A DNA stretch of 64,000 bases from Bacteroidota bacterium (GCA_023458415.1 JAEWZO010000003.1:74535-138534); one strand, 5' to 3'. Counted from the stretch's first letter, positions 51,153 to 60,575 are shown. Notes: generated by a model from the sequence alone, not told the origin. Numbers and translations are program-made.

Positions 51153-51812
51153 TTACTGAGTTATTAGTGGAGTTGAAGCACTGCCTGTACCACTGCCATT
51201 AAAATTATGGGAGTGCACCTTGGTTATGGCGAAAGCTCGGTCGAAAACCATCAGATTTACTTCCCATTTTCCGCTTCCCATATTGGTAGGAGGAGCAAAT
51301 CCATGATAATCTGCTTTAACCCACCACGTACCGTTTTTCACATAGGTGTACACCTGTGCCACGGGCGCCTTTCTTCTTGCATTGGTGTCGTTGTTGTTTA
51401 CAGGCAGATTAAAGTTAAAGTAGTTAAGTACGGTAACATACTTGGTTGCGTTAATCTTGGTATCATACTCGTTCACCCAGTCTCGGTCGGAATCATGAGT
51501 AGCAATATTGAAAGTAATAACTCCGAACGGAGCAGGAAAATCTTCACCGCTTGCAGACTGAATGTTGTAGGTTGTAATTCTGTTTGCTGCAGTAGATTTC
51601 AGCAGAACGGAATATTCTTCTGTGGCTCCAAGTTTCGGTATAATGGCTCCGTATGGCTTCTGATCAAGAATCAGATTGGTAGCGCGCATCGAGCCGTTCA
51701 CGTGAAGTTTTTGTTCAGGATTTGCTGTATTAATCCCTACGTTGCCTGCTGTTTGGGCAAAGCTCAGAAAACTGAACAGCAGGACTCCAAATACAAAACT
51801 CTTTTTCATCAT
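51153..51812 (-). CDS. Secreted protein of unknown function, paralogue 1 of 3
   Basis: 219 residues from the ATG at 51812; the longer frame starts with TTG at 51890, upstream of a TAGTTTTG -7 box, so it is not used. Signal peptide MMKKSFVFGVLLFSFLSFAQ, head motif GNVGINTANPEQKLHVNGSM, beta-rich middle and the GKWEVNLMVFDRAFAITKV strand pair, ending GSASTPLITQ. First gene of the operon, divergent from the TPR/LuxR-type regulator. Confidence 0.8.
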   Translation of the reverse strand: MMKKSFVFGVLLFSFLSFAQTAGNVGINTANPEQKLHVNGSMRATNLILDQKPYGAIIPKLGATEEYSVLLKSTAANRITTYNIQSASGEDFPAPFGVITFNIATHDSDRDWVNEYDTKINATKYVTVLNYFNFNLPVNNNDTNARRKAPVAQVYTYVKNGTWWVKADYHGFAPPTNMGSGKWEVNLMVFDRAFAITKVHSHNFNGSGTGSASTPLITQ

Positions 51813-52134
51813 TTGTGTTTTTTCGGATTGGTTACTAGATCTTACCCACAAGGTCTCCCGAGTAATTACTGACCCAAAACTACAGAACAACCAAAAATTT
51901 CAGAAAAAATTGGGGTGGACAAAGCGAGGACAAGTTGTTTTACAAAAAAACTATTCTGAAAATCAATTATTTCGTTATTTTTCACGATTGATTGATTTTT
52001 ACGAAATCATCAATTAAATCAATAAAACACCATAATTATTAATAAATAATAATGCGCTTTTTTGTAACTTCTGATAACTTATATTGAAAATAATAAAGTA
52101 GATTTGTAGAGAAATCCTCACGAAAAAAATATAA
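51813..52134. promoter_or_regulatory. Divergent promoter region between secreted paralogues and TPR/LuxR regulator
   Basis: 322 bases without a gene. The minus strand has TAGTTTTG at 51875-51882, about 63 bases before the paralogue operon. The plus strand has TAGATTTG at 52100-52107, 28 bases before the regulator ATG. Neither has a well-spaced -33 TTTG. The arrangement would let the regulator control both directions. Confidence 0.5.
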
Positions 52135-53841
52135 ATGAGAAAACTTTACTCCGGTTTCTTATTATTTTTTCTGTTTTCGTTTACTTACTCTCAGCTGATA
52201 GTTCCGGCTGAAAGCACCTCCAATCGCTATTTTTTTGAAGAAATTCTACGGCAGAGCGAAAGCTATGATCCTTCGCAGCCTATTGAAGAGTATCTTGCTC
52301 CCTTAAAAAATCACAGTGGCGTTGGCTCCCAAATACTTTACTGCGGACTTAAAGCCAGACTATTATCCGCCAGCAGCGACGGTTTAACACCGGAATCTAT
52401 AAGACATTTTGAAGAATGTATTGAAACTGCAAAGAAAACCGGAAATAAAGCGCTGGAACTTTGGGCAAATCTGAATTATGTAGGGCAACTTTATAAGTAT
52501 CGGAAATATCTCGACTTGAAGGTACCGCTGCTGGAATCCATGAAACTACTGCATGAAGTTCCGGCAAAAGAGGTGATTGAGCCCAACAGAACTTATCGAC
52601 TTATTGGTTGGATATTACAGACACTTGGAGACCAGAAAGAAGCCAGACTATACCTTGCAAAATATAAAAACCAGCTGAAAAAGCAATCGCCGGAATATGC
52701 AGATGCTCTGGATTATTTAGGACAAACTTATCTGAGCGAAGGCAACCTGGACGAAGCAAAGAAACATTTTATACAAGCCGTTGAAGCAGCCGATCGCACT
52801 CATAACCAAATGCGGAAAGCGAAGGCTCTTGGAAACCTCGGTACTGTCCATTTCCGGGAAAAGGATTATGATAAAGCTGTTGATCTCTTGAAGAAGGACA
52901 TTCAGATTTCCTCTGAACAGAACGATCATATGAACTTTATGTTCGCCAATGTTCAACTGGCTAAAATTTACCTGGAAAACAACCAGTTCGATGAGGCTCA
53001 AAAAACTCTTGATCTTGCCAAACAGGTTGCACAATCCAAATCTTATTACCGAAGTTCGGAACAGGAAATTCTTACCCTGCAGCTAAAAATTCTTCAGAAG
53101 AATTCCACTTCAGGAGATGAATTGGAAATCCGTCGCAGACTTCAGGTTTTGCAGGATTCACTGAAATACGCAGATAGCGAAGCAACAACTGCATCCGTAA
53201 GCTGGTCGATTGAAAAAGCCCGCTACAGCGATGAACTCGCAAGTGCAACCACCAAAGTAAAACGTGAGGAATTCTTTAAAAATCTGCTTTTCGTCCTCAC
53301 TGTTTTTCTTGGACTTTTTGCATTGTATCAATACCTCACTTCGAGGAAGAAAATGCGTCTGTACAACGAAAAAGTTGAGTATTACGAAAGAGAAAGACTC
53401 AAGTTTGAAGAAAAATACGTCAACGCCAATCCCGACTACGAAAGCCAGGTTGAATATATCCGTAAGAAAAACAACCAGATTCATCAGCTGAATATCGAAC
53501 TGGAAAAAATTGAAAGCAACCCTATCAATAAACTGGAGAAAAAATCCGGGAAACTGCGGGCAATTCTTCAGTCGCACCTGATGACTGATGAAAACTGGCA
53601 AAACTTTAAAACAGCATTTGTACAGGAAAATCCTAAATTTTTACCTCAGCTCAATCAAAAATTCCCTGAAATTACAGAGTCCAACCTCAGGATTATCTTT
53701 TTACAGAAATTGGGCTACAGTAATAATGAAACCGCTGAACTACTGGGAATTACAGTAGATGCAGTTAAAAAATCAAAGCAGCGTCTTCGCAAAAAACTTG
53801 GCCACCGTGTGGATGAACTCGAAATTCTAATGGCTGATTAA
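52135..53841 (+). CDS. TPR-repeat transmembrane regulator with LuxR-type HTH
   Basis: 568 residues. Signal peptide or first membrane segment LYSGFLLFFLFSFTYSQ. TPR repeats from about 170 to 300 (YADALDYLGQTYLSEGNLDE, KALGNLGTVHFREKDYDKAV, MFANVQLAKIYLENNQFDEA). One TM helix at about 382-400 (LLFVLTVFLGLFALYQYL), a coiled coil to about 465, then a C-terminal LuxR-type HTH (IIFLQKLGYSNNETAELLGI, TVDAVKKSKQRLRKKLG). It looks like a one-protein membrane sensor with a periplasmic TPR domain and a cytoplasmic DNA-binding end. It precedes the efflux operon by 69 bases. Confidence 0.87.
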   Translation: MRKLYSGFLLFFLFSFTYSQLIVPAESTSNRYFFEEILRQSESYDPSQPIEEYLAPLKNHSGVGSQILYCGLKARLLSASSDGLTPESIRHFEECIETAKKTGNKALELWANLNYVGQLYKYRKYLDLKVPLLESMKLLHEVPAKEVIEPNRTYRLIGWILQTLGDQKEARLYLAKYKNQLKKQSPEYADALDYLGQTYLSEGNLDEAKKHFIQAVEAADRTHNQMRKAKALGNLGTVHFREKDYDKAVDLLKKDIQISSEQNDHMNFMFANVQLAKIYLENNQFDEAQKTLDLAKQVAQSKSYYRSSEQEILTLQLKILQKNSTSGDELEIRRRLQVLQDSLKYADSEATTASVSWSIEKARYSDELASATTKVKREEFFKNLLFVLTVFLGLFALYQYLTSRKKMRLYNEKVEYYERERLKFEEKYVNANPDYESQVEYIRKKNNQIHQLNIELEKIESNPINKLEKKSGKLRAILQSHLMTDENWQNFKTAFVQENPKFLPQLNQKFPEITESNLRIIFLQKLGYSNNETAELLGITVDAVKKSKQRLRKKLGHRVDELEILMAD

Positions 53842-53910
53842 AATGTCCAATGCTTTCCTGTAACAAAATCTAATCTCCTGCTACAAATTAAAAAATGAAA
53901 AATCTGCAGG

Positions 53911-54603
53911 ATGCTACTTATTAAAGATCTTCACAAATCTTACGACACCGGAAAAAGCAAACTTCACGTCCTGAAAGGCATTAACCTTGAAATTGGCGAA
54001 GGCGAATTTGTGTCCATCATGGGAAGCTCCGGTTCAGGGAAATCCACCCTTCTTAATATCATAGGTATTCTGGATGAAAAAGATTCCGGAACATATGAGC
54101 TGGACGGTATTCCCATTGAAGATCTCTCCGAAGTAAAAGCAGCGGAATACCGTTCGAGATTTTTGGGATTTGTATTTCAGTCCTTCAATCTAATCGGATA
54201 TAAAACCGCACTGGAAAATGTAGCATTGCCGTTGTATTATCAAAATGTTTCCCGAAAGGAAAGAAATCAGAGAGCACAGGAATATCTTGAAAAAGTTGGT
54301 TTAGGACCTTGGTCAGGACATTTACCCAACGAACTTTCCGGTGGACAGAAACAGCGTGTCGCCATTGCAAGAGCTTTAATTACAGATCCAAAAGTTATTT
54401 TGGCCGATGAACCAACCGGTGCGCTGGATTCGCAGACAACTTACGATATTATGAAACTTCTGCAGCAGATTAACAATGAAGGAAAAACCATTATAGTGGT
54501 AACGCACGAACCTGATGTGGCAGCAGAAACCAAAAGAAATGTTGTTCTGAAAGACGGTATTATTGAAAGTGACAATTTCATTACACAACGAGTTTTAGCC
54601 TAA
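53911..54603 (+). CDS. ABC transporter ATP-binding protein, MacB/LolD type
   Basis: 230 residues. Walker A GSSGSGKSTLLNIIG, Q-loop FVFQSFNLIGYKT, signature LSGGQKQRVAIARAL, Walker B VILADEPTGALDS, and the switch His in VVTHEPDVA. NLIGYKTALENVALPLYY is typical of the MacB/FtsE/LolD class acting with FtsX-like permeases. First gene of a four-gene operon. Confidence 0.95.
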   Translation: MLLIKDLHKSYDTGKSKLHVLKGINLEIGEGEFVSIMGSSGSGKSTLLNIIGILDEKDSGTYELDGIPIEDLSEVKAAEYRSRFLGFVFQSFNLIGYKTALENVALPLYYQNVSRKERNQRAQEYLEKVGLGPWSGHLPNELSGGQKQRVAIARALITDPKVILADEPTGALDSQTTYDIMKLLQQINNEGKTIIVVTHEPDVAAETKRNVVLKDGIIESDNFITQRVLA

Positions 54604-54628
54604 AAAGTATTAAAAACGATATAGAAAA

Positions 54629-55858
54629 ATGTTTGATTTAGACCGTTGGCAGGAAATTTTTGCATCCATCCGGAGCAATATACTGCGTACTGTACTTTCA
54701 GGGTTTACAGTAGCACTCGGTCTGTATATTTTCATCGTACTTTTCGGAATTGGAACCGGGCTGCAAAATGCATTTACCAGTCAGTTTACCCGTGATGCAC
54801 AAAACCTGATTTCTATTTTCACCGGAAAAACCACAATTGCATACGGAGGACTCCAAAGCGACCGTGAAGTCACGCTCAACAACGATGATTACGAAGATAT
54901 AGTAAGTTATAAAACTGAAAACGTGCAGTATTCCAGTCCGCGATATTCAACCAGTATGATGGTGAAATATGGAAAGGAAAGCGGAAACTACCAGATTGCA
55001 GGTGTCAACGAAGACGATGTTCACATTGAAAACAGAAAAATCCTGAACGGAAGATCCTTTTCACCCAGAGATTTGAGCAATAAACTGAATGTTGCTCTTA
55101 TCGGAAGAATGGTACAGCGCGATTTAATAAAGAACGGCGATCCGATTGGAAAAGAGCTCGACATCAACGGAACGATGTTCAAAGTAATCGGAGTTTTTTC
55201 TGATGACGGCGGCGACTGGGAAGAAAGGGTCATCAGTGTTCCGGTAACTTCGCTTCAGCAGCTGAAGAAGGGTTCTGATACAATCAGTACGATTTATATT
55301 GCCTACCGTGAAGATATGACACCGGAGCAAGCCATTGCATACGGAAAAGAAATAGAAAAGGACCTGAAAGCCAATAAGAAAGTTTCACCGGATGACGAGA
55401 ATGCTGTTCGTGTCCGAAACCGAGCTGAAAGTCTGCAGGATTCTTTCCTTTTCCTTTTCGTAATCACAATGATTGTCGGCTTCATCGGAATGGGAACTTT
55501 GTTGGCGGGAATTATCGGCATCAGTAATATCATGGTGTATATCGTGAAAGAGCGCACTCAGGAAATCGGAGTAAGAAAAGCCATCGGCGCAAAACCGAAA
55601 AGCATTGTAGGTCTTATCATGCAGGAAAGTATTGTGATTACTGTCATTTCCGGATTGGTGGGTGTCGTCTTGGGTGTACTTACTTTAGAACTGATTGGAA
55701 ACAACCTGGAAGAGTATTTCATTGTTGATCCGAATGTGGGATGGGGACTGATCTCGATGGCATTTATCAGTCTTGTAATTTCCGGACTTATTGCAGGATT
55801 TGTTCCTGCCTATAGAGCAAGTAAAATTAAACCAATAGAAGCACTGCGCGCAGAATAA
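54629..55858 (+). CDS. ABC transporter permease, MacB/FtsX type (first copy)
   Basis: 409 residues. TM1 at about 20-42 (RTVLSGFTVALGLYIFIVLF), a large periplasmic MacB-PCD domain (about 50-265) and three C-terminal TM helices with the FtsX motif ERTQEIGVRKAIGAKPKSIV. Ends with RASKIKPIEALRAE. Probably forms a heterodimer with the next permease, giving a four-TM-each mechanotransmission pump. Confidence 0.94.
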   Translation: MFDLDRWQEIFASIRSNILRTVLSGFTVALGLYIFIVLFGIGTGLQNAFTSQFTRDAQNLISIFTGKTTIAYGGLQSDREVTLNNDDYEDIVSYKTENVQYSSPRYSTSMMVKYGKESGNYQIAGVNEDDVHIENRKILNGRSFSPRDLSNKLNVALIGRMVQRDLIKNGDPIGKELDINGTMFKVIGVFSDDGGDWEERVISVPVTSLQQLKKGSDTISTIYIAYREDMTPEQAIAYGKEIEKDLKANKKVSPDDENAVRVRNRAESLQDSFLFLFVITMIVGFIGMGTLLAGIIGISNIMVYIVKERTQEIGVRKAIGAKPKSIVGLIMQESIVITVISGLVGVVLGVLTLELIGNNLEEYFIVDPNVGWGLISMAFISLVISGLIAGFVPAYRASKIKPIEALRAE

Positions 55859-55876
55859 TTTTCAAAAAAAGCAGCA

Positions 55877-57148
55877 ATGAATATTATTTTCAGAAAAGAT
55901 ACATGGCAGGAAATTTATTATTCACTCAAGAATAATAAACTTCGTACGTTCCTTACCATGATTGGTGTTGGCTGGGGAATGTTTCTCTTCGTAAGTCTTT
56001 TAGGTGCTGCAAAAGGAATGGAAAACGGATTCGACAAACTCTTTTCAGGCTTTGCGACCAATTCCATTTTCATGTGGGCTCAGAACACTTCAATTCCGTA
56101 CAACGGTTTTCCAAAAGGTAGAGAAGTAAAACTTCACCTTCCGGATATCGACCTTCTGGAAAGTAAAATCAAAGAAATAGATTACATTTCTCCTCAAAAT
56201 TCCCGTGGAAACTTCGGTGTTCCGGGCGAACTGATGAACCGTGCAGGGAAAACCTCAACTTATACACTTACCGGCGACCTTCCGATTGGAAATAAAATTT
56301 CTGAAAAGAAACTGATTTTCGGTCGATATCTGAATGACGCAGACATATCCGGAAATAAAAATGTAGTGGTGATTGGCGAAGGTATTTATAAAAACTTTTT
56401 CGATGCCAAAAAGAATGAAAACCCGATCGGGAAATCCATCAATATTAAAGGAATCTTTTTCAATGTAGTGGGGGTTTACAAAGTGGCACAAGCCGGCGGA
56501 CCGATGGATAACGATACCACGGCTTATATTCCACTTTCTACTTTTACGAAAATGTACAACGACGGCGACCGCGTAGATTTCTTTGCGATTGTCTCCAAAC
56601 CCGATGCAAATCTTGCCTTGGTGGAAGAACAGGCAAAAAATGAACTGAAAGAAAAAAACAATGTTTCACCCGACGATACCAATGCTTTCGGAAGTTTTAA
56701 CCTGGGAACCATGTTCGAAAAAATGACAGGTTTCCTTACCGGCATGCAGCTTCTCACCATTATTGTAGGAACGCTCACCATTTTGGCCGGAGTTATTGCA
56801 ATATCAAATATCCTTTTGATTACAGTGAAAGAAAGAACAAAAGAAATAGGCATCCGAAGAGCTTTGGGCGCAAAACCGGCTGAAGTTCGAAATCAGATTT
56901 TGCTTGAAAGTGTCGTAATTACGATTGTGTCAGGAATTTTAGGATTTGTGTTCGGGATTTTCCTTCTGATGATTCTTGATATTGTGACGCAAAACCAGGA
57001 CAGTTTCCCGTTCTACAATCCAACCGTGGAATATTCTGATGTTTTCAGCGCAATGGCTGTAATGATTGTTCTGGGACTGATTATCGGAATGATTCCGGCG
57101 CAAAGAGCCGTAAAAATCCGTCCAATTGAAGCACTCCGAAGCGAATAA
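55877..57148 (+). CDS. ABC transporter permease, MacB/FtsX type (second copy)
   Basis: 423 residues, same architecture: TM1 (FLTMIGVGWGMFLFVSLLGA), a periplasmic domain with PIGKSINIKGIFFNVVGVYK, and the FtsX block ERTKEIGIRRALGAKPAEVR, ending RAVKIRPIEALRSE. Eighteen bases after the first permease. It is a diverged tandem paralogue. Confidence 0.94.
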   Translation: MNIIFRKDTWQEIYYSLKNNKLRTFLTMIGVGWGMFLFVSLLGAAKGMENGFDKLFSGFATNSIFMWAQNTSIPYNGFPKGREVKLHLPDIDLLESKIKEIDYISPQNSRGNFGVPGELMNRAGKTSTYTLTGDLPIGNKISEKKLIFGRYLNDADISGNKNVVVIGEGIYKNFFDAKKNENPIGKSINIKGIFFNVVGVYKVAQAGGPMDNDTTAYIPLSTFTKMYNDGDRVDFFAIVSKPDANLALVEEQAKNELKEKNNVSPDDTNAFGSFNLGTMFEKMTGFLTGMQLLTIIVGTLTILAGVIAISNILLITVKERTKEIGIRRALGAKPAEVRNQILLESVVITIVSGILGFVFGIFLLMILDIVTQNQDSFPFYNPTVEYSDVFSAMAVMIVLGLIIGMIPAQRAVKIRPIEALRSE

Positions 57149-57176
57149 TTTTAATTAAAAAAATAAACTAAGGTAT

Positions 57177-58373
57177 ATGAAAAAGAAATTCACCTGGAAA
57201 AAAGCCATCTCCATTTTTCTTGGAATCATTTTAGCCATCGGATTGCTTTCCGGGATTTACTATCTGGTAAAATCCAACTCCGCTGAAAGCCAAACATTCC
57301 TCACCAGAAAACCAAAAGTTGAGGATATGGAAGACAAAGTTATGGCGACCGGAAAAATTGTACCTGAGGAAGAAATTGAAATCAAGCCCAACCTTTCAGG
57401 TATTATCGATAAAGTTCTTGTGGAAGAAGGCGATCAGGTAACGATGGGACAACTTATTGCTACCATTCGAATTGTACCGAGCGTACAGAACGTAAATGCT
57501 GCGACACAGGAAATCAATAATGCTCAACTGCAGATTTCAAATGCGAAAATCAATCTCGATAATCAGCAGAAACAGTTCGGTATGCAGCAAAGACTATTCA
57601 ACCAGGGTGTCATTTCCAGACAGGAATTTCTTACTTCTCAACAGCAGTTGCAAAGCGCGCAAATTCAACTAAGAAATGCGAATCAGCAACTAAATGTTGC
57701 TCAGAAAAACTTACAGATTGCACGTACCGGAGTTACGCCTGAACTTCAAGGTCTGGCAACGACTCAAATCCGCTCGAAAGCCAACGGAACTGTACTTGAA
57801 GTTCCTGTAAAAGTGGGAAGCCAGGTAATTGAAGCCAACCAGTTTAACGCCGGAACTACGATTGCAACAGTTGCCAACTTGAGTTCATTAATTTTTGAAG
57901 GAAATATTGACGAAGCACAGGCCGGAAAACTTAAAGAAGGAATGGATATGAACATCGTAATCGGTGCTTTGCAGAACAAAAGATTTCCGGGACGTCTTAC
58001 GATGATTGCTCCAAAAGGAAAAGACGAAAGCGGAACGATAAAATTCCCGGTAGAAGGAGATGTTTTTAATCCGGATAACGAATACATCCGCGCCGGTTTT
58101 TCTGCAAATGGTGAAATTATCCTAAGCTCTCAGAAAAACGCGATGCTTCTGGAAGAATCTCTTATTCAGTACGAAAAGAAAGACGGTAAGGATATTCCTT
58201 TTGTAGAAGTGAAGCAAGCCGACGGTAGCTTCAAGAAAGTTTATGTGAAACTTGGCGCAAGTGACGGAATTAACGTTCAGGTGCTTTCCGGACTAACGAA
58301 AGATTCGGAAGTAAAAGTTTGGAACCCATCTGATAAAGACAAGGAAGAACTGAAAGAAAAGCAGAAAAGCTAA
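57177..58373 (+). CDS. Periplasmic adaptor (membrane fusion) subunit, MacA/HlyD type
   Basis: 398 residues. N-terminal TM anchor (AISIFLGIILAIGLLSGIYY, 11-30), a lipoyl half-motif (LSGIIDKVLVEEGDQVTMGQ), a long Gln/Asn-rich coiled-coil hairpin (about 110-185), the second lipoyl half (IRSKANGTVLEVPVKVGSQV) and beta-barrel/MP domains. It would link the ABC pair to an outer-membrane TolC-like channel; no tolC gene is in the window. Terminator follows at 58380-58408. Confidence 0.93.
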   Translation: MKKKFTWKKAISIFLGIILAIGLLSGIYYLVKSNSAESQTFLTRKPKVEDMEDKVMATGKIVPEEEIEIKPNLSGIIDKVLVEEGDQVTMGQLIATIRIVPSVQNVNAATQEINNAQLQISNAKINLDNQQKQFGMQQRLFNQGVISRQEFLTSQQQLQSAQIQLRNANQQLNVAQKNLQIARTGVTPELQGLATTQIRSKANGTVLEVPVKVGSQVIEANQFNAGTTIATVANLSSLIFEGNIDEAQAGKLKEGMDMNIVIGALQNKRFPGRLTMIAPKGKDESGTIKFPVEGDVFNPDNEYIRAGFSANGEIILSSQKNAMLLEESLIQYEKKDGKDIPFVEVKQADGSFKKVYVKLGASDGINVQVLSGLTKDSEVKVWNPSDKDKEELKEKQKS

Positions 58374-58379
58374 ACATAG

Positions 58380-58408
58380 AAACCTGAAGAAATTCAGGTT
58401 TTTTTTTA
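58380..58408 (+). terminator. Terminator of the MacAB-like operon
   Basis: AAACCTGAA (58380-58388) pairs with TTCAGGTTT (58393-58401) around GAAA, followed by seven T. The T-run touches the stop of the convergent gene at 58406. Confidence 0.88.
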
Positions 58409-58990
58409 TTTCCGGCGAACGATGAGAACGATGTTCAGAAACAAAAGAAGGAAACTTAAAGTAATCCAAATGGAGCGGATCATGTTATGAAAATTCACCG
58501 CATCAATCTGAGTTTTAGCTACTTCGGAAAGTTTCAGACTTTGGTTGATGTAATTCTGCACTTCAATAATCTGATCCTGATTTTTATTCGGTACCGAATG
58601 CTGAGAAAAATACACCATCTGCTTTTTGCCCAAATAACCGGCCACCCAAAACTCGTTAGATTCGTCCATTTTAAGGTATTCAAGGCGATAATGATCTGTT
58701 CGGATTTTTCCGGGATGCGTGATTTGATAAGGTTGCTGCGCGGTTTTGGAACTGTCAATTTTCACCAGATAAAAATCCAGCGGCTGTGGAAGTTTGTTGA
58801 TGATCTGAACGGTTAAAGAATCCTTCAGAAACTTGCTCACACTTTTATCAATAAAAAGATAAGTGAACAGAGCCACGCTGCAAAGAACCACCAAAATTCT
58901 GAAGATTTTCGCTCCAACCGCAAAACGCCCTTTTCTTACTACCGAAGCAGCAAGCGCCATAAAAAGCAGCAAAAATACCAGAAAATACAT
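58406..58990 (-). CDS. Membrane protein of unknown function
   Basis: 194 residues from the ATG at 58990; the longer frame starts with TTG. Hydrophobic segments are at the N-terminus (MYFLVFLLLFMALAASVV), at about 26-46 (IFRILVVLCSVALFTYLFID) and at the C-terminus (SIWITLSFLLLFLNIVLIV). A soluble domain of about 120 residues lies between them (TVQIINKLPQPLDFYLVKID, EFWVAGYLGKKQMVYFSQHS). No known domain recognised. A TATATTTG box at 58994-59001 ends only three bases before the ATG, suggesting a leaderless transcript. Confidence 0.75.
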   Translation of the reverse strand: MYFLVFLLLFMALAASVVRKGRFAVGAKIFRILVVLCSVALFTYLFIDKSVSKFLKDSLTVQIINKLPQPLDFYLVKIDSSKTAQQPYQITHPGKIRTDHYRLEYLKMDESNEFWVAGYLGKKQMVYFSQHSVPNKNQDQIIEVQNYINQSLKLSEVAKTQIDAVNFHNMIRSIWITLSFLLLFLNIVLIVRRK

Positions 58991-58993
58991 GCG

Positions 58994-59001
58994 CAAATAT
59001 A
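58994..59001 (-). promoter_or_regulatory. -7 box at the start of the membrane protein gene
   Basis: TATATTTG (minus) matches TAnnTTTG with its last base three bases before the ATG. Transcription would then start at or inside the start codon. Confidence 0.5.
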
Positions 59002-59051
59002 ATGAAATTGACTCAACTCCGCATTAATTCAGCCCACCGGAAGAATTCAGG

Positions 59052-59702
59052 CTAAAAATTTTCAATATTCCATTCGTAGTAAAACTGCTCCAAAAACTGC
59101 AGCATAAAATCATGACGTTCAGCGGCAAGTTCTTTGGCTTTATCAGTGTTCATCATATCTTTCAGCAGCAGTAGCTTTTCGTAGAAATGATTAATGGTTG
59201 TTCCTTCAGACTTTTTGTATTCCTTCTTCGTCATATTGAGTTTCGGAGGCAATTCCGGATCGTACATCTTGTTGTTTTTGAAACCTCCAAAGTTGAAAGT
59301 ACGTGCAATTCCAATTGCCCCGATTGCATCTAAACGGTCGGCGTCCTGAACAATTTTCAGTTCCACAGGAATATTTTCAGGCTGTTCTCCTCTGTTTTTA
59401 AATGAAATATGCTGAATACTGAAGAGGACATCTTTTACAGTTTTTTCAGGAACTTGTTCACTCTCAAGAAAATCCTTCGCAATTTTTAACGCCAGTTCTT
59501 CGTCACCATGATGAAATTTAGGATCTGCAATGTCGTGCAACAGCGCGCCAAGTTCCACAACCGTAATATCGCAATTTTCCGTTTGAGCAATCAGTCTAGA
59601 AAGTTTCCAGACACGTTCCGTATGAAACCAGTCGTGGCCCGCTTCAGAGCCGTGAAGTATTTCCTTTACGAAAGCGACCGTTTTCTGAATTAAATCCGTC
59701 AT
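59052..59702 (-). CDS. HD-domain phosphohydrolase
   Basis: 216 residues. The metal-binding set is visible: His27 in AGHDWFHTERVWKL, His56-Asp57 in LGALLHDIADPKF, and a later Asp in QDADRLDAIGAIGIARTF. This matches the YedJ-like uncharacterised HD hydrolases (HD, about 220 residues), probably acting on nucleotides or phosphorylated metabolites. Substrate unknown. Confidence 0.9.
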   Translation of the reverse strand: MTDLIQKTVAFVKEILHGSEAGHDWFHTERVWKLSRLIAQTENCDITVVELGALLHDIADPKFHHGDEELALKIAKDFLESEQVPEKTVKDVLFSIQHISFKNRGEQPENIPVELKIVQDADRLDAIGAIGIARTFNFGGFKNNKMYDPELPPKLNMTKKEYKKSEGTTINHFYEKLLLLKDMMNTDKAKELAAERHDFMLQFLEQFYYEWNIENF

Positions 59703-59732
59703 TGATAAAAGTAAAGCTCAAAACTACAGATT

Positions 59733-60575
59733 TCAGTTGAGTTCGTGCAAAACAATATTCCACAAACTTCGGTTGTAGCTTCGAAAAAAATTGATATGTC
59801 CGATGTTCTGTTCCGGCGATTCGGTAATTTTCACTTCACGATAGGTAGGTTTCATATTTTTGTATGAAGTAGTCATCAAGCTTTCCATACCTTTCATTTT
59901 CACCCACGGATCGTCTTCTGCATGAATAATTAAAACTTCCTGATGAAGTTTTCCCGGCATTTCAACATCTAATTTTTCAAAAAGTCTGTGCGTAGATTTC
60001 GGATTCAGAATCAAAGTTTTCCAGTCTTTTGCACTTCCTTTAGGAAGCGATTCACCCAAACCAAACCAATGAGCAGGAAAATAACCGAGTGCTGCAGTGG
60101 TGAGCGGAACCATTAATCCAAAACCAAGTAAGGCACCGACCGCAACTTTTGGAGGCAAATGCCCGATAAAAGCATCCTGCGTCCCAACAAAAACGAACTT
60201 CTGGAAAATTGCGGAATCCTCGTTCATTCCTAAAATCAGGGCTCCAACAGAATGTCCGAGACAGAATTTCGTACAAGTTGAAAAGTTTTCCTGAATAAAA
60301 TCTGTAACTGCTTTATAATCCTGCGTGCCCCAAATGCGCATGGAAGATTCGAAGCCTTTCATTTTCTTTGGTTTTGAAAGTCCGACACCACGATAGTCGT
60401 AGGTAATTGCAGTAAAACCATGCTCAGCCAGAAATTTTGCAAAACTGAAATACACCTGCTGCTTTACACCTGTCGCCGAATTGATTAACAACAGTTTCCC
60501 GTTGCTCTGTTCAGGTTCGAACAGATGAATTACGATTGGATAACCGTCAGATGTTTGAAGTGTAATTTCTTTCAT
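59733..60575 (-). CDS. Alpha/beta hydrolase (serine aminopeptidase/esterase fold)
   Basis: 280 residues from the ATG at 60575. A GTG at 60587 lies inside a terminator hairpin and is not used. Nucleophile elbow GHSVGALILG, acid in IIHAEDDPWVKMKG, His in QNIGHINFFRSYN. GFTAITYDYRGVGLSKPKKM is the oxyanion-region strand. No signal peptide, so cytoplasmic. Substrate unknown. Confidence 0.88.
   Translation of the reverse strand: MKEITLQTSDGYPIVIHLFEPEQSNGKLLLINSATGVKQQVYFSFAKFLAEHGFTAITYDYRGVGLSKPKKMKGFESSMRIWGTQDYKAVTDFIQENFSTCTKFCLGHSVGALILGMNEDSAIFQKFVFVGTQDAFIGHLPPKVAVGALLGFGLMVPLTTAALGYFPAHWFGLGESLPKGSAKDWKTLILNPKSTHRLFEKLDVEMPGKLHQEVLIIHAEDDPWVKMKGMESLMTTSYKNMKPTYREVKITESPEQNIGHINFFRSYNRSLWNIVLHELN

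Noticed and set aside
49748..51812. Prophage tail-fibre genes
   Set aside because: The head motif resembles tail fibres, but all three proteins have Sec signal peptides and no phage structural, lysis or integrase gene is near.
53158..53601. 147-codon minus-strand open frame
   Set aside because: Antisense to the TM/coiled-coil part of the TPR/LuxR regulator; Phe-rich as expected for the complement of Lys-rich coding sequence.
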